NCBI GenBank assembly: GCA_040385825.1
Contig: JAZKGQ010000022.1
Coordinates: forward strand, 1-64,000
Length of the DNA stretch: 64,000 bases
Direction of reading: 5' to 3'
Source: JANNNF01 sp040385825
GTDB lineage: Bacteria > Pseudomonadota > Alphaproteobacteria > Rhodobacterales > Rhodobacteraceae
The position numbers and the translations under genes were made by a program. Shown here piece by piece: positions 51,941 through 61,427 of the stretch. The notes beneath the pieces were generated by a model. It made no database searches. It saw only the letters and a list, made by a program, of their open reading frames with translations, and was not told the DNA's origin. Every line of letters begins with the position of its first letter. The stretch's first letter is position 1.

Positions 51941-53014
51941 ATGGCCCAGTCGAAACGCCCGAAACGCCCCGAACGCCCTGCAATTCCTGACGCTGAACGC
52001 GCGCCCCATACCCCTGTTCTGTTGCGCCCCATTCTGGCGGCCGTGGCCCCGGTGTCGGGGGTGTGGCTGGACGGCACTTTTGGCGCGGGGGGCTATGCGC
52101 GCGGGTTGCTGGACGCCGGGGCTGCCTGTGTGATCGGGGTGGACCGCGACCCGCTGGCGCTGGAGATGGCGGCGGCCTGGGCGCCCGAGTATGGCGACAG
52201 GTTGCGGCTGGTGCAGGGCACGTTTTCGCTGCTGGACAGCTATGCCGACACCCCGCTGGACGGGGTGGTGCTGGACCTTGGCGTGTCGTCGATGCAGATT
52301 GATCAGGCCGCACGCGGGTTTTCCTTCATGAAGGACGGCCCGCTGGACATGCGGATGAGCCAGTCCGGCGACAGCGCCGCCGATCTGGTGAACACGTCAG
52401 ACGAGGCGCATCTGGCCGATATTCTGTACCTGTACGGCGAGGAGCACGCCTCGCGCCGCATCGCCCGCAGCATCGTGGCGGCCCGCGCAGAGGAGCCGAT
52501 CACCACCACCCTGCGGCTGGCCGAGATCATCGCCAAATGCCTGCCGCGCCCGAAACCGGGGCAAAGCCACCCCGCCACCCGCAGCTTTCAGGCCATCCGC
52601 ATCGCGGTGAACGCCGAATTTGCCGAACTGACGGCGGGGCTGGCTGCGGCGGAACGCGCGCTGAGGCCGGGCGGTGTGCTGGCCGTCGTGACCTTCCACA
52701 GCCTGGAGGACCGCATCGTCAAGCGGTATCTGCAACTGGCTTCGGGGGCCGAGGCCAACACCAACCGCTACGCCCCCGCCCGCGCCGATACCACGGCGCG
52801 CTTTACGCTGGTGAACAAGCGCGCCATCGGGCCGGACGATCAGGAACTGCTTGAGAACCCCCGCGCGCGGTCGGCCAAACTGCGCATCGCCACCCGTACC
52901 GACGTGCCTGCTGCGCTGTTGGACGACACCGACCTTGCCGTGCCGCAATTTGCCAAATCCCACGGCATCAAGCCGCATTACACCAAGCCTTCCCCAACGA
53001 AAGGACGCCGCTGA
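51941..53014 (+). CDS. rsmH: 16S rRNA (cytosine1402-N4)-methyltransferase
   Basis: 357-residue AdoMet enzyme (formerly MraW). HTPVLLRPILAAV, the AdoMet loop LDGTFGAGGYARGLL, LGVSSMQIDQAARGFSF and VTFHSLEDRIVKRYL are diagnostic. Start ATG 51941 is 1 bp after the mraZ stop. ftsL follows after 1 bp, giving an unbroken translation chain. Confidence 0.97.
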   Translation: MAQSKRPKRPERPAIPDAERAPHTPVLLRPILAAVAPVSGVWLDGTFGAGGYARGLLDAGAACVIGVDRDPLALEMAAAWAPEYGDRLRLVQGTFSLLDSYADTPLDGVVLDLGVSSMQIDQAARGFSFMKDGPLDMRMSQSGDSAADLVNTSDEAHLADILYLYGEEHASRRIARSIVAARAEEPITTTLRLAEIIAKCLPRPKPGQSHPATRSFQAIRIAVNAEFAELTAGLAAAERALRPGGVLAVVTFHSLEDRIVKRYLQLASGAEANTNRYAPARADTTARFTLVNKRAIGPDDQELLENPRARSAKLRIATRTDVPAALLDDTDLAVPQFAKSHGIKPHYTKPSPTKGRR

Positions 53015-53015
53015 C

Positions 53016-53366
53016 ATGCGCCCCGTGATCTTTGTCCTGACCTTTCTTGCTGTCATTGCCCTTGGCTTCTGGGCCTACCGCGAGAATTACGCGACCCAGA
53101 CCGCGCTGAAAGAGGTCAAGACCCTGCAAATCACCATCGCAGACCTGCGCGAGGCCCTGTCCGTGCAGCGTGCCGAATGGGCCTATCTGAACCGCCCCGA
53201 CCGGCTGCGCGAACTGGCGGGGCTGAATTTTGACCGTCTGGGGTTGCTGCCGCTGGAACCCGGTCAGTTCAGCCAGCCGGCCTCCATCGGCTATCCTGCG
53301 CCGGACCTGCCGGACATCTCGGCTGCGGTCGATGTGCAAGGCATGCAAGGGGAGAATGACCTGTGA
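53016..53366 (+). CDS. ftsL: Cell division protein FtsL
   Basis: 116-residue bitopic membrane protein. One helix (3-20, VIFVLTFLAVIALGFWAY) precedes a coiled-coil-prone segment (ALKEVKTLQITIADLREAL) and the AEWAYLNRPDRLRELA motif typical of alphaproteobacterial FtsL. It bridges FtsQ/FtsB to FtsWI. It overlaps ftsI by 4 bp. Confidence 0.93.
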   Translation: MRPVIFVLTFLAVIALGFWAYRENYATQTALKEVKTLQITIADLREALSVQRAEWAYLNRPDRLRELAGLNFDRLGLLPLEPGQFSQPASIGYPAPDLPDISAAVDVQGMQGENDL

Positions 53367-55153
53367 CACGCACGCCGCTGCGCCCTCTGGCCCGTATTCT
53401 TTCCGCCCGGCAGAAGGGCGAAAACCCCGACAGCATCGAACGCGAGAACCTGCGCCTGCGCCAGGAGGTGATGCGCGACCGCGCGCGCGGGCGGGCAGAG
53501 TTCCGGTTGCTGGTGCTGACCGTCGGGTTTTTCGTGGTGTTTACCGCCATCGGTGCGCGCATGGGCCTGCTGGCCGCATCCCAGCCGATGGAGCCGCTGG
53601 CCTCGGCGCCGGGGGCGGAAATCACCGCGCAGCGCGCCGACATCACCGACCGCAATGGCCGGGTGCTGGCCACCAACATGACCACCAATTCGCTGTATGC
53701 CCAGCCCAAGGACATGGTCGATCCGGCCCGCGCGGCCAGGCAGCTGGCACTGATCTTCCCCGAGTTGAAGGAAGATGACCTGCTGCGCCGCTTTACCGAC
53801 GGGCGCAGTTTCATGTGGGTGCGCAAGGTGTTGTCGCCCGAACAGATGCAGCAGGTGCATGACATCGGCGATCCGGGCCTGCTGTTTGGCCCGCGCGAGA
53901 TGCGGCTTTACCCCAACGGCCAGTTGGCCGCGCATGTTCTGGGCGGGGCGTCTTTTGGTGCCGAAGGCGTGAACTCGGCCGAGGTGATCGGCACCGCAGG
54001 GGTGGAAAAGGCGATGGACGCGCGGCTGCGCGACCCGGCGCAGGGTGGCACGCCGCTGGCACTGTCGATCGACCTGACCATTCAGGCGACGGTCGAGGAC
54101 GTGCTGAGTGCCGGCATGATGATGATGAACGCCAAGGCCGCCGCCGCCATTCTGATGGATGTGAACACCGGCGAGATCATCAGCCTTGCCTCGCTGCCCA
54201 GCTTTGATCCCAATGACCGCCCCAGCCCGATCACCGCCAAGGGTGCCGATCCCGGCGACAGCCCGCTGTTCAACCGGGCGGTGCAGGGGCTGTATGAACT
54301 GGGGTCGACCTACAAGATCTTTGCCGCAGCCCAGTTGATGGAACTGGGCCTTGCCACGCCTGAAACGCTGATCAACACCAGCAGCCTTGTCGTGGGGCGC
54401 AAGCGGATCGGCGAATTCGAGGGCAAGAGCTATGGTCCCACCAAAACCCTGTCCGAGGTGATCGAAGTCTCGTCGAACATCGGCACCGGGCATGTTGCGC
54501 TGATGATCGGTGGCCTGCGTCAGCAGGTGTTTCTGGAATCGCTCGGCCTGTTGTCGCCCTCGCCGGTCGAGTTGATCGAGGCCCCCGGCGCAAAACCGCT
54601 GCGCCCCAAGAAATGGCCCGACATCGTTACGGTGACCGCATCCTTCGGGCATGGCATTTCGTCCAGCCCGCTGAACCTTGCCGCCGCCTATTCGGCGATT
54701 GCCAATGGTGGCGTGATGATCAAGCCGACCTTGATCAAGCGCGATGGCCCGACCACGGGCACCCGCGTCATGCGCGAGGAGACGGCGAACAACGCGGTCG
54801 CCATGCTGCGCCGCGTGGTCACCAACGGCACCGCCAGCCTGGGCGAGGTTCCGGGCTATCAGGTGGCAGGCAAGACCGGCACCGCCGACAAGCCCAAACC
54901 GGGCGGCGGCTATTATGAGGACAAGGTGGTGAACACCTTTGCCTCGATGTTCCCGGCCAGTGACCCGAAATATGTGCTGATCGTGACGCTGGATGAACCG
55001 GTCGAAACCTCGGGGCCAAAGCCGCGTCGCACCGCAGGCTGGACCGCGGTTCCGGTGGCGGCCGAGATCGTGCGCCGCGTGGCCCCGCTGATGGGCATGG
55101 CACCAGTGGTTGAACCCCCCCCGGTGGATACGATAACAGCCGTCAAACAGTAA
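53363..55153 (+). CDS. ftsI: Septal peptidoglycan transpeptidase FtsI (PBP3)
   Basis: 596-residue class B penicillin-binding protein. The N-terminal helix at about 50-70 anchors it, the pedestal domain spans to about 230, and the transpeptidase motifs follow: STYK (in YELGSTYKIFAA), SSN (EVSSNIGTG) and KTG (VAGKTGTADK). It crosslinks septal wall with FtsW. Overlap with ftsL and an 18-bp gap to murE confirm one operon. Confidence 0.97.
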   Translation: MTRTPLRPLARILSARQKGENPDSIERENLRLRQEVMRDRARGRAEFRLLVLTVGFFVVFTAIGARMGLLAASQPMEPLASAPGAEITAQRADITDRNGRVLATNMTTNSLYAQPKDMVDPARAARQLALIFPELKEDDLLRRFTDGRSFMWVRKVLSPEQMQQVHDIGDPGLLFGPREMRLYPNGQLAAHVLGGASFGAEGVNSAEVIGTAGVEKAMDARLRDPAQGGTPLALSIDLTIQATVEDVLSAGMMMMNAKAAAAILMDVNTGEIISLASLPSFDPNDRPSPITAKGADPGDSPLFNRAVQGLYELGSTYKIFAAAQLMELGLATPETLINTSSLVVGRKRIGEFEGKSYGPTKTLSEVIEVSSNIGTGHVALMIGGLRQQVFLESLGLLSPSPVELIEAPGAKPLRPKKWPDIVTVTASFGHGISSSPLNLAAAYSAIANGGVMIKPTLIKRDGPTTGTRVMREETANNAVAMLRRVVTNGTASLGEVPGYQVAGKTGTADKPKPGGGYYEDKVVNTFASMFPASDPKYVLIVTLDEPVETSGPKPRRTAGWTAVPVAAEIVRRVAPLMGMAPVVEPPPVDTITAVKQ

Positions 55154-55171
55154 GGTGCAAGGGACGGGGCC

Positions 55172-56677
55172 ATGGCGAACGCAGCGACAGGTCGGGCAAG
55201 ACGGCTATCTGATCTGGGCCTGACCGCCCGGCCCGGCAACGGGCGCGACCGCGACCCCGCCCTGTCGGGGATCACCGTCGACAGCCGGGCGGTGCGGGCC
55301 GGCATGCTGTTTGCAGCCCTTCCGGGCGTGCGGGTGCATGGGGCCAGCTTTATCGCCACAGCACTGGCGCAGGGGGCAGCGGCCATCCTGACCGATGCGG
55401 CGGGCGCGCGGCTGGCCGCCGATGTGCTGGCCGACACTGACGCCGCCCTGATCGTGGCCGAGGACGCCCGCGAGGCCCTGGCCTACGCATCGGCCCTGTG
55501 GTTCGGCGCGCAGCCCGAAACCATGGTGGCCATCACCGGCACCAATGGCAAGACATCGGTGGCGACCTTCACCCGGCAGATATGGATGGCCCTTGGGCAT
55601 GCGGCCATCAACATCGGCACCACCGGGGTCGAAGGTGCCTGGGCCGCACCTTCCGCGCACACCACCCCCGACCCGATCACCCTGCACGCCATGCTGGCCG
55701 CCGCCGCCGGGGCAGGGGTCACCCATGCCGCGATGGAGGCATCATCCCACGGGCTGGACCAGCGCCGGATGGACGGGGTCCGGCTGGTGGCGGCGGGGTT
55801 CACCAACCTCACGCAGGATCATCTGGACTACCACCACACGATGGAGGCCTATTTCCACGCCAAGGCCGCCCTGTTCACCCGTGCCCTGCCACAAGACGGC
55901 GTGGCGGTCATCAACCTGAACGGCGCGCGTGGTCCCGATCTTGCCAGCCTTGCGCAGGCGCGCGGTTTGCGCTGCCTGACCGTGGGCCATGGCGAAGGGG
56001 CCGATCTGCGCCTGCTGAACCAGCGCTATGATGCCACCGGGCAGGATCTGCGGTTCCAGTGGCAGGGCCAGCCGCATCAGGTGCGGCTGAACCTGATCGG
56101 CGGCTTTCAGGCCGAGAATGTGGCGGTGGCCGCCGGTCTGGTGATCGCGGCGGGCGAGGATGCCGCGCGGGTCTTTGCCGTTCTGCCGGCCCTGACCGGG
56201 GTGCGGGGCCGCATGCAGCTTGCCGCCACCCGGCGCAACGGGGCTGCGGTGTTCGTCGATTACGCCCATACGCCCGACGCCATCGAAACCGCCCTGCGCG
56301 CGCTGCGCCCGCATGTGCTGGGCCGGGTGATCGTGGTGTTCGGTGCAGGCGGCGACCGCGACCGCACCAAGCGCCCGCTGATGGGGGCTGCGGCGCGCGA
56401 CAATGCCGATGTGCTGTATGTGACCGATGACAACCCCCGGTCCGAAGACCCGGCCGCGATCCGCGCCGAGGTGATGGCCGCCTGTCCGGCCGCGCATGAC
56501 GTGGGCGACCGGGCCGAGGCGATCCTGCGCGCCGTGGATGCGGCCCAGCCCGGCGATGCCGTGCTGGTGGCAGGCAAGGGCCACGAAAGCGGTCAGGTGA
56601 TCAAGGGCGACATCTATCCCTTTGACGATGTGGAACAGGCCAGCGTGGCGGTCGCAGCGCTTGACGGGGTGATCTGA
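55172..56677 (+). CDS. murE: UDP-MurNAc-tripeptide synthetase (meso-DAP adding)
   Basis: 501-residue Mur ligase. ATP loop TGTNGKTS is near 127; carbamylated-Lys region and HTPDAIETALRALRP follow, and DDNPRSEDP carries the DNPR signature for meso-diaminopimelate. Its stop overlaps the murF start in TGATG. Confidence 0.97.
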   Translation: MANAATGRARRLSDLGLTARPGNGRDRDPALSGITVDSRAVRAGMLFAALPGVRVHGASFIATALAQGAAAILTDAAGARLAADVLADTDAALIVAEDAREALAYASALWFGAQPETMVAITGTNGKTSVATFTRQIWMALGHAAINIGTTGVEGAWAAPSAHTTPDPITLHAMLAAAAGAGVTHAAMEASSHGLDQRRMDGVRLVAAGFTNLTQDHLDYHHTMEAYFHAKAALFTRALPQDGVAVINLNGARGPDLASLAQARGLRCLTVGHGEGADLRLLNQRYDATGQDLRFQWQGQPHQVRLNLIGGFQAENVAVAAGLVIAAGEDAARVFAVLPALTGVRGRMQLAATRRNGAAVFVDYAHTPDAIETALRALRPHVLGRVIVVFGAGGDRDRTKRPLMGAAARDNADVLYVTDDNPRSEDPAAIRAEVMAACPAAHDVGDRAEAILRAVDAAQPGDAVLVAGKGHESGQVIKGDIYPFDDVEQASVAVAALDGVI

Positions 56678-58113
56678 TGCTGTGGACCTCATCCGATGCC
56701 GTGGCCGCCACCGGGGGGCAGACAACCGCCGACTGGCAAGCGGCGGGCGTGTCGATCGACACCCGCACCTTGAAACCCGGCGATCTGTTCGTGGCGCTGA
56801 CCGATCTGCGCGACGGCCATGATTTCGTGGGCCAGGCCCTGGCCAAGGGGGCTGCCGCCGCCCTTGTGTCGCGCCGTCCCGATGGCGTGGCACCCGATGC
56901 GCCGCTGCTGATCGTGCCCGATGTGCTGCGCGGGCTGGAGGATATGGGCCGCTTTGCCCGCGCCCGTACGCGCGCAAAGGTGGTGGGTGTCACAGGGTCG
57001 GTCGGCAAGACCTCGACCAAGGAAATGCTGCGCGCCATTCTGGGGGGGCAAGGCAGGGTCCATGCCGCCGAGGCCAGCTATAACAACCACTGGGGCGTGC
57101 CGCTGACCCTTGCGCGCATGCCGGTGGACGTGGATTTTGCCGTGATCGAGATTGGCATGAACCACCCCGGCGAGATTGCCCCGCTGGCCCGCATGGCGCA
57201 ACTGCATGTGGCGCTGATCACCATTGTATCGCCCGCGCATCTGGAGGCGTTCGACAGCCTCGACGGCATCGCCCATGAAAAGGCCGCCATCCTGGACGGT
57301 CTGCTGCCGGGCGGAGTGGCGGTGTTGCCCGCCGATCTGCCTGTGACGCCGATCCTTGCCGCCAAGGCCCTGGCCACCGGCGCGCGGCAGGTGCTGTTCG
57401 GCGTGGCCGCCGGGGCTGACTATCACATGACCTCTGCCACCCTGACCACCGAGGCGACCGTGGTGCAGGCCACCCGTCAGGGCGAGGCCTTCCTGTTCAA
57501 GGTCCGCTCTCCGGGCCGCCATTTCGCGCTGAACGGGCTGGGAGCGCTGGCGGTTGCCGATGCCTTGGGGTGCGATCCGACCATCGCGGCCTGCGACATC
57601 GGCACCTGGGCCCCGCCTGCGGGGCGGGGCACGCGGGAACGCATCTTGCTGGACCGGGTGGATGAGACGTTCTTTGATCTGATCGACGATGCCTTCAACG
57701 CCAATCCCGCCTCGCTCGCCGCCAGTCTGGACGTGCTGATCGCCGCACATCCGCATCATGGCGTGGGCCACATCGGCGATGGCCGCCGCATTGCCATTCT
57801 GGGCGACATGCTGGAGCTGGGGTCCACCGAACTGACCCTGCATGCCGCCGTGGCCGATCATCCGGGGCTGGCGGCGATCGACCTGATCCATTGTGTCGGG
57901 CCGCGCATGCATGCGCTGTGGCTGGCGCTGCCGCGCGCGCAGCGCGGCGAATGGGCCGAAAGCGCCGCCGACCTGGTGCCGCGCGCCCGCAGCCTGATCG
58001 ATGCAGGCGACATCGTGCTGGTGAAAGGGTCCAAGGGGATCAAGGTCAGTCTGGTCGTTGACGCCTTGCGCAAAATGGGGCAAGGCCCCGCGCCTACGGA
58101 AGGAACCGACTGA
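56677..58113 (+). CDS. murF: UDP-MurNAc-tripeptide D-alanyl-D-alanine ligase
   Basis: 478-residue Mur ligase with the ATP loop GVTGSVGKTSTKEM (about 106-119), AEASYNNHWGVPLTL and DAFNANPASLAASL, the substrate-binding blocks of MurF. It adds D-Ala-D-Ala to the UDP-tripeptide. The stop overlaps the mraY start by one base. Confidence 0.97.
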   Translation: MLWTSSDAVAATGGQTTADWQAAGVSIDTRTLKPGDLFVALTDLRDGHDFVGQALAKGAAAALVSRRPDGVAPDAPLLIVPDVLRGLEDMGRFARARTRAKVVGVTGSVGKTSTKEMLRAILGGQGRVHAAEASYNNHWGVPLTLARMPVDVDFAVIEIGMNHPGEIAPLARMAQLHVALITIVSPAHLEAFDSLDGIAHEKAAILDGLLPGGVAVLPADLPVTPILAAKALATGARQVLFGVAAGADYHMTSATLTTEATVVQATRQGEAFLFKVRSPGRHFALNGLGALAVADALGCDPTIAACDIGTWAPPAGRGTRERILLDRVDETFFDLIDDAFNANPASLAASLDVLIAAHPHHGVGHIGDGRRIAILGDMLELGSTELTLHAAVADHPGLAAIDLIHCVGPRMHALWLALPRAQRGEWAESAADLVPRARSLIDAGDIVLVKGSKGIKVSLVVDALRKMGQGPAPTEGTD

Positions 58114-59195
58114 TGTTGTATTGGCTGACCGAGTTTTCCGACGGGGGCGATGCCTTCAACCTGTTCCGCTACATCACCTTCCGCGCAGGCGGCGCCTTTG
58201 CGACGGCGCTGATCTTCGGTTTCATCTTTGGCCAGCCGCTGATCAACCTGCTGCGCCGCAAGCAGGGCAAGGGCCAGCCGATCCGCGATGACGGCCCGGC
58301 CACGCATTTCGCCAAGGCAGGCACGCCCACCATGGGCGGGCTGCTGATCCTGTCGGCGCTGATGGTGTCGACCCTGCTGTGGGCGCGGCTGGACAATCCC
58401 TATGTCTGGATCGTCATTCTGGTGACGCTTGGCTTTGGCATGATCGGCTTTGCCGACGACTATGCCAAGGTGACCAAGCAGAACACCAAGGGCGTGTCGT
58501 CCCGCATCCGCTTTCTGCTGGGGCTGTTCATCGCGGCGATGGCGACCTATGCGGCGTCGATGTTTCACCCCGAGCAGTTGCAAAATCAGGTGGCGCTGCC
58601 GTTCTTCAAGGATCTGCTGCTGAATTTCGGCTGGTTTTTCCTGCCCTTCGGCATGATCACCATTGTCGGGGCCGCCAATGCGGTGAACCTGACCGACGGG
58701 CTGGACGGGCTGGCGATCATGCCGGTGATGATCGCGGCGGGCACCCTGGGGGTGATTTCCTATGTGGTCGGCAACTTCAACTACACCGATTATCTGGGCG
58801 TGCATTTCGTGCCCGGCACCGGCGAGCTGCTGATCTTCACCTCGGCGCTGTTCGGGGGGGGGCTGGGGTTCCTGTGGTACAACGCGCCGCCTGCGGCGGT
58901 GTTCATGGGCGACACCGGGTCGCTGGCGCTTGGCGGGGCCCTGGGGGCGATTGCGGTCTGCACCAAGCATGAAATCGTGCTGGCCATTGTCGGCGGGCTG
59001 TTCGTGGTCGAGGCTTTGTCGGTGATCATTCAGGTGCTGTATTTCAAGCGGACCGGACGGCGGGTGTTCCTGATGGCCCCGATCCACCACCATTTTGAAA
59101 AAAAGGGCTGGGCCGAGCCGCAAATCGTGATCCGGTTCTGGATCATCAGCCTGATCCTGGCGCTGGTCGGGCTGGCCACGCTGAAAGTGCGTTAG
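58113..59195 (+). CDS. mraY: Phospho-MurNAc-pentapeptide translocase
   Basis: 360-residue polytopic membrane enzyme making lipid I. About ten helices, with the conserved GTPTMGGLLILSAL, FADDYAK (catalytic Asp pair), NAVNLTDGLDGLA, FMGDTGSLALGG and the C-terminal HHHFEKKGWAEPQIVIRFW. Full length. After it the dcw cluster is interrupted for 2.3 kb before murD. Confidence 0.98.
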   Translation: MLYWLTEFSDGGDAFNLFRYITFRAGGAFATALIFGFIFGQPLINLLRRKQGKGQPIRDDGPATHFAKAGTPTMGGLLILSALMVSTLLWARLDNPYVWIVILVTLGFGMIGFADDYAKVTKQNTKGVSSRIRFLLGLFIAAMATYAASMFHPEQLQNQVALPFFKDLLLNFGWFFLPFGMITIVGAANAVNLTDGLDGLAIMPVMIAAGTLGVISYVVGNFNYTDYLGVHFVPGTGELLIFTSALFGGGLGFLWYNAPPAAVFMGDTGSLALGGALGAIAVCTKHEIVLAIVGGLFVVEALSVIIQVLYFKRTGRRVFLMAPIHHHFEKKGWAEPQIVIRFWIISLILALVGLATLKVR

Positions 59196-59267
59196 AGTGG
59201 GATGAACCTACGCTGAATCCTCTTTTTCATCCTCTTTTTCGGCCCGGAATCAAGCGCGAAGCGCGCC

Positions 59268-59396
59268 GGGCAATGCCCGACCGCCCCCACAGGCGGGCAT
59301 TCGTCACCGTCACCAGCAGAAATACCGTGGGAGGAACTGAGCCATAAACCGCGTAGAACTGGCGTTGCTTGCCCACCCGGCGGTCGGGCATTGCCC
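59268..59396 (+). repeat. 129-bp inverted-repeat element, copy 3
   Basis: Both 18-bp ends are perfect (59268-59285 and 59379-59396). The flank CCCGGAATCAAGCGCG precedes it and TTGAAAGGCAC follows, as in copy 2. It lies in the 386-bp gap between mraY and the DUF481 stop, which otherwise holds only that gene's terminator. Confidence 0.85.
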
Positions 59397-59527
59397 TTTC
59401 GTTGTGTTGGTTGAAAGGCACTCAGAAAGCTACGACAGTTCCATCAATGGTCATCCTGCGTTAGGCCGCAGCGCGCCGCAGGAAAGGGCCACACGGCGCG
59501 GATTGTCGCTGTGGCCGCAATGGAAAA

Positions 59528-59551
59528 GGGGGGGCAAGTCCCTGCCCCCCC
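59528..59551 (-). terminator. Terminator of the DUF481 gene
   Basis: 9-bp G/C stem (GGGGGGGCA/TGCCCCCCC) with a 6-nt loop; on the minus strand it is followed by TTTTCC. It ends 30 bp after the DUF481 stop. Confidence 0.7.
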
Positions 59552-59581
59552 TCCTCCTTTTCGCTGGCGGGTTCCGAGGGA

Positions 59582-60415
59582 TCAGAAACCATAGACCAGC
59601 GAAAGACCGACCTTGTTGTCCGTGCGGATGGCGCGGCTGTCGTTGTAATCGGTCAGATAGCTGATCCGGGTCGACAGCGTGTCGGTCATCTTGACGTTCA
59701 GGCCCAGATCGTTGTTGATCCGCAGCGCCGAGTCCGACTTCAGGATGTCGGTGTCATTGGTCGCAAACAGATTGTCGTTGAACGCATAGAAAAAGCGCGA
59801 CGACGCGATGTAGCCGGTTTCGGTTTCGCTCTGCTCCAGACCGTCCTCAAGATAGCTGACACCGATACCGGCCTGCAGACGCCAGGTCATGTCGGCGTTG
59901 TTGACGATGCGGTAGCCCGGACCAAAGCCAAGGAAGGCATCGGTGCGCGTTTCGCCGGCGGTGTTGGCCAGACCGTCGGTTTCCACCCGGCCAAGCGCAA
60001 AGACGTAGAACTGATCGTTCAGGTAATAGTTCGCGTCATAGACGGCAAACACGTCTTCCTTGGTCTTCACCCCGGCATCATCGGCAAAATCCATCGCCAC
60101 GCCAATGGTCTGCACCAACTGCCCCTGCGCATAGCGCAGCCGCGCGCCAAGCGAGAATTCCTGGCTCTCGTTGTTGCCGGTCTTGCCCGAATAGCCAAGC
60201 GATGCGCTGCCCGACAGGCCGGGCCGGAACTCGGGATTGCCAAAGCGGGCGGCATCCTGGGCGCGGTCCATGTCCTCGGTCACGTCATCCTCGATGTCGT
60301 CGATGCGGTCATTCACCGCGCGGGTGCCGGTCAGGGTGGTCTGGGCAACCACCGCGTTGCCTGCCATCAGAACCGTCAGTGCCGAGACTGCCGCGATGTT
60401 CAAGACTTTTTTCAT
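59582..60415 (-). CDS. DUF481 outer-membrane beta-barrel protein
   Basis: 277-residue exported protein. A signal peptide (MKKVLNIAAVSALTVLMAGNAVVAQ) is followed by an acidic helical stretch (NDRIDDIEDDVTEDMDRAQDA), then alternating beta strands ending in the C-terminal aromatic GLSLVYGF that BAM recognises. The layout matches the salt-induced outer-membrane protein (DUF481) family; function is unknown. Start ATG 60415 has AAAAGGACGAG upstream. It is opposite in strand to the dcw genes around it. Confidence 0.88.
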   Translation of the reverse strand: MKKVLNIAAVSALTVLMAGNAVVAQTTLTGTRAVNDRIDDIEDDVTEDMDRAQDAARFGNPEFRPGLSGSASLGYSGKTGNNESQEFSLGARLRYAQGQLVQTIGVAMDFADDAGVKTKEDVFAVYDANYYLNDQFYVFALGRVETDGLANTAGETRTDAFLGFGPGYRIVNNADMTWRLQAGIGVSYLEDGLEQSETETGYIASSRFFYAFNDNLFATNDTDILKSDSALRINNDLGLNVKMTDTLSTRISYLTDYNDSRAIRTDNKVGLSLVYGF

Positions 60416-60726
60416 TGCTCGTCCTTTTCGTATCACTGGGCGCCCCGAAGGACGCTGACATGAACTCTTGTTACTGTTCACGCAGCACAAACGCGCCCGG
60501 CGGGCAGGGGTTCCCGCTGGCGGCGGCCCATGATGCTGCACCGCGGAAACCCGCCGGTTTGCCCGCGCCCTGTCGGCAAGACCCTGCCCAATCCCGCGCG
60601 GCGGGGGCTGTGCCGGCAAGGACTGGCGGCCCGCGCCCGGTGGCGGTAAGCAGGCGCGAGGCTTTGGCAGACCGGCACCGGGGCAAAAGGGTTGCTGGCG
60701 GAACCAGCCATGATGGGGGGGCCTGA
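60416..60726. other. Gene-free divergent interval inside the dcw interruption
   Basis: 311 bp between the divergent DUF481 and DUF2161 genes. It must carry promoters for both, but I see no confident hexamers, repeats or small gene. Confidence 0.35.
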
Positions 60727-61389
60727 ATGACCAAACCAGCGCGCGAGGCCGATCTTTACCCCGCCCTCAAGGCCTATCTCGAGGCGCAGGGCTATGAGGT
60801 GAAGGCCGAGGTCGGGGCCTGCGACATCCTTGCCTGCCGCGCGGGCGATGCGCCTCTGGTGGTAGAGATGAAGCTGACCTTCTCGCTGTCGCTGGTGATG
60901 CAGGGGGTGGCGCGGCAGGGGCTGGTCGATCACGTCTATCTGGCGGTGCCAGTGTCGGGCAAACGCGGCTGGTCGCTGCGCTACCGCGATATCATCGCGC
61001 TGTGCCGTCGGCTGGGGCTGGGCCTGCTGGCGGTCGATCCGGCCGCAGGGCAGGTGACAGCCCACCTTGACCCCGGCCCCTACACCCCGCGCAAATCATC
61101 GGTCAAATCCGCCCGCCTGCTGCGCGAGTTTGAACGCCGGATGGGCGACCCGAACATCGGCGGCACCACGAAGACCCCCCGCATGACCGCCTACCGCCAG
61201 GACGCGCTGCGCTGTGCGGCGCATCTGGCCACTGGTCCTGCCAAAGCATCCCATGTCGCCAAGGCCACCGGCGTCGCCCGTGCCGCCACCCTGATGCGCG
61301 CCGATCACTATGGCTGGTTTCAGAAAGTGGATCGTGGCACCTATGCGCTGACCGCCAAAGGCACCGCCGCCCTGCCGCCACGCGAATAG
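60727..61389 (+). CDS. DUF2161 putative PD-(D/E)xK phosphodiesterase
   Basis: 220-residue cytoplasmic protein. Asp33 in GACDILACR, Glu47 and Lys49 in VVEMKL give the D-x13-E-x-K pattern of the PD-(D/E)xK nuclease fold, and the preceding AREADLYPALKAYLEAQGYEV is the usual first helix. The C-terminal 80 residues (YRQDALRCAAHL, KASHVAKATGVARAATLMRA) look like a winged-helix DNA-binding domain. It is probably a nuclease or a DNA-binding relative; target unknown. Inserted between mraY and murD. Confidence 0.8.
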   Translation: MTKPAREADLYPALKAYLEAQGYEVKAEVGACDILACRAGDAPLVVEMKLTFSLSLVMQGVARQGLVDHVYLAVPVSGKRGWSLRYRDIIALCRRLGLGLLAVDPAAGQVTAHLDPGPYTPRKSSVKSARLLREFERRMGDPNIGGTTKTPRMTAYRQDALRCAAHLATGPAKASHVAKATGVARAATLMRADHYGWFQKVDRGTYALTAKGTAALPPRE

Positions 61390-61400
61390 ACCTTCCCCTT

Positions 61401-61427
61401 TCATACTGGCTCAAATATCCCACGGGG
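61401..61427 (+). repeat. AAATATCC 3'-UTR motif, copy 3 (after DUF2161 gene)
   Basis: TCATACTGGCTCAAATATCC followed by CACGGGG, 11 bp after the stop, in the same sense as the upstream gene, as in the two his copies. Confidence 0.6.
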
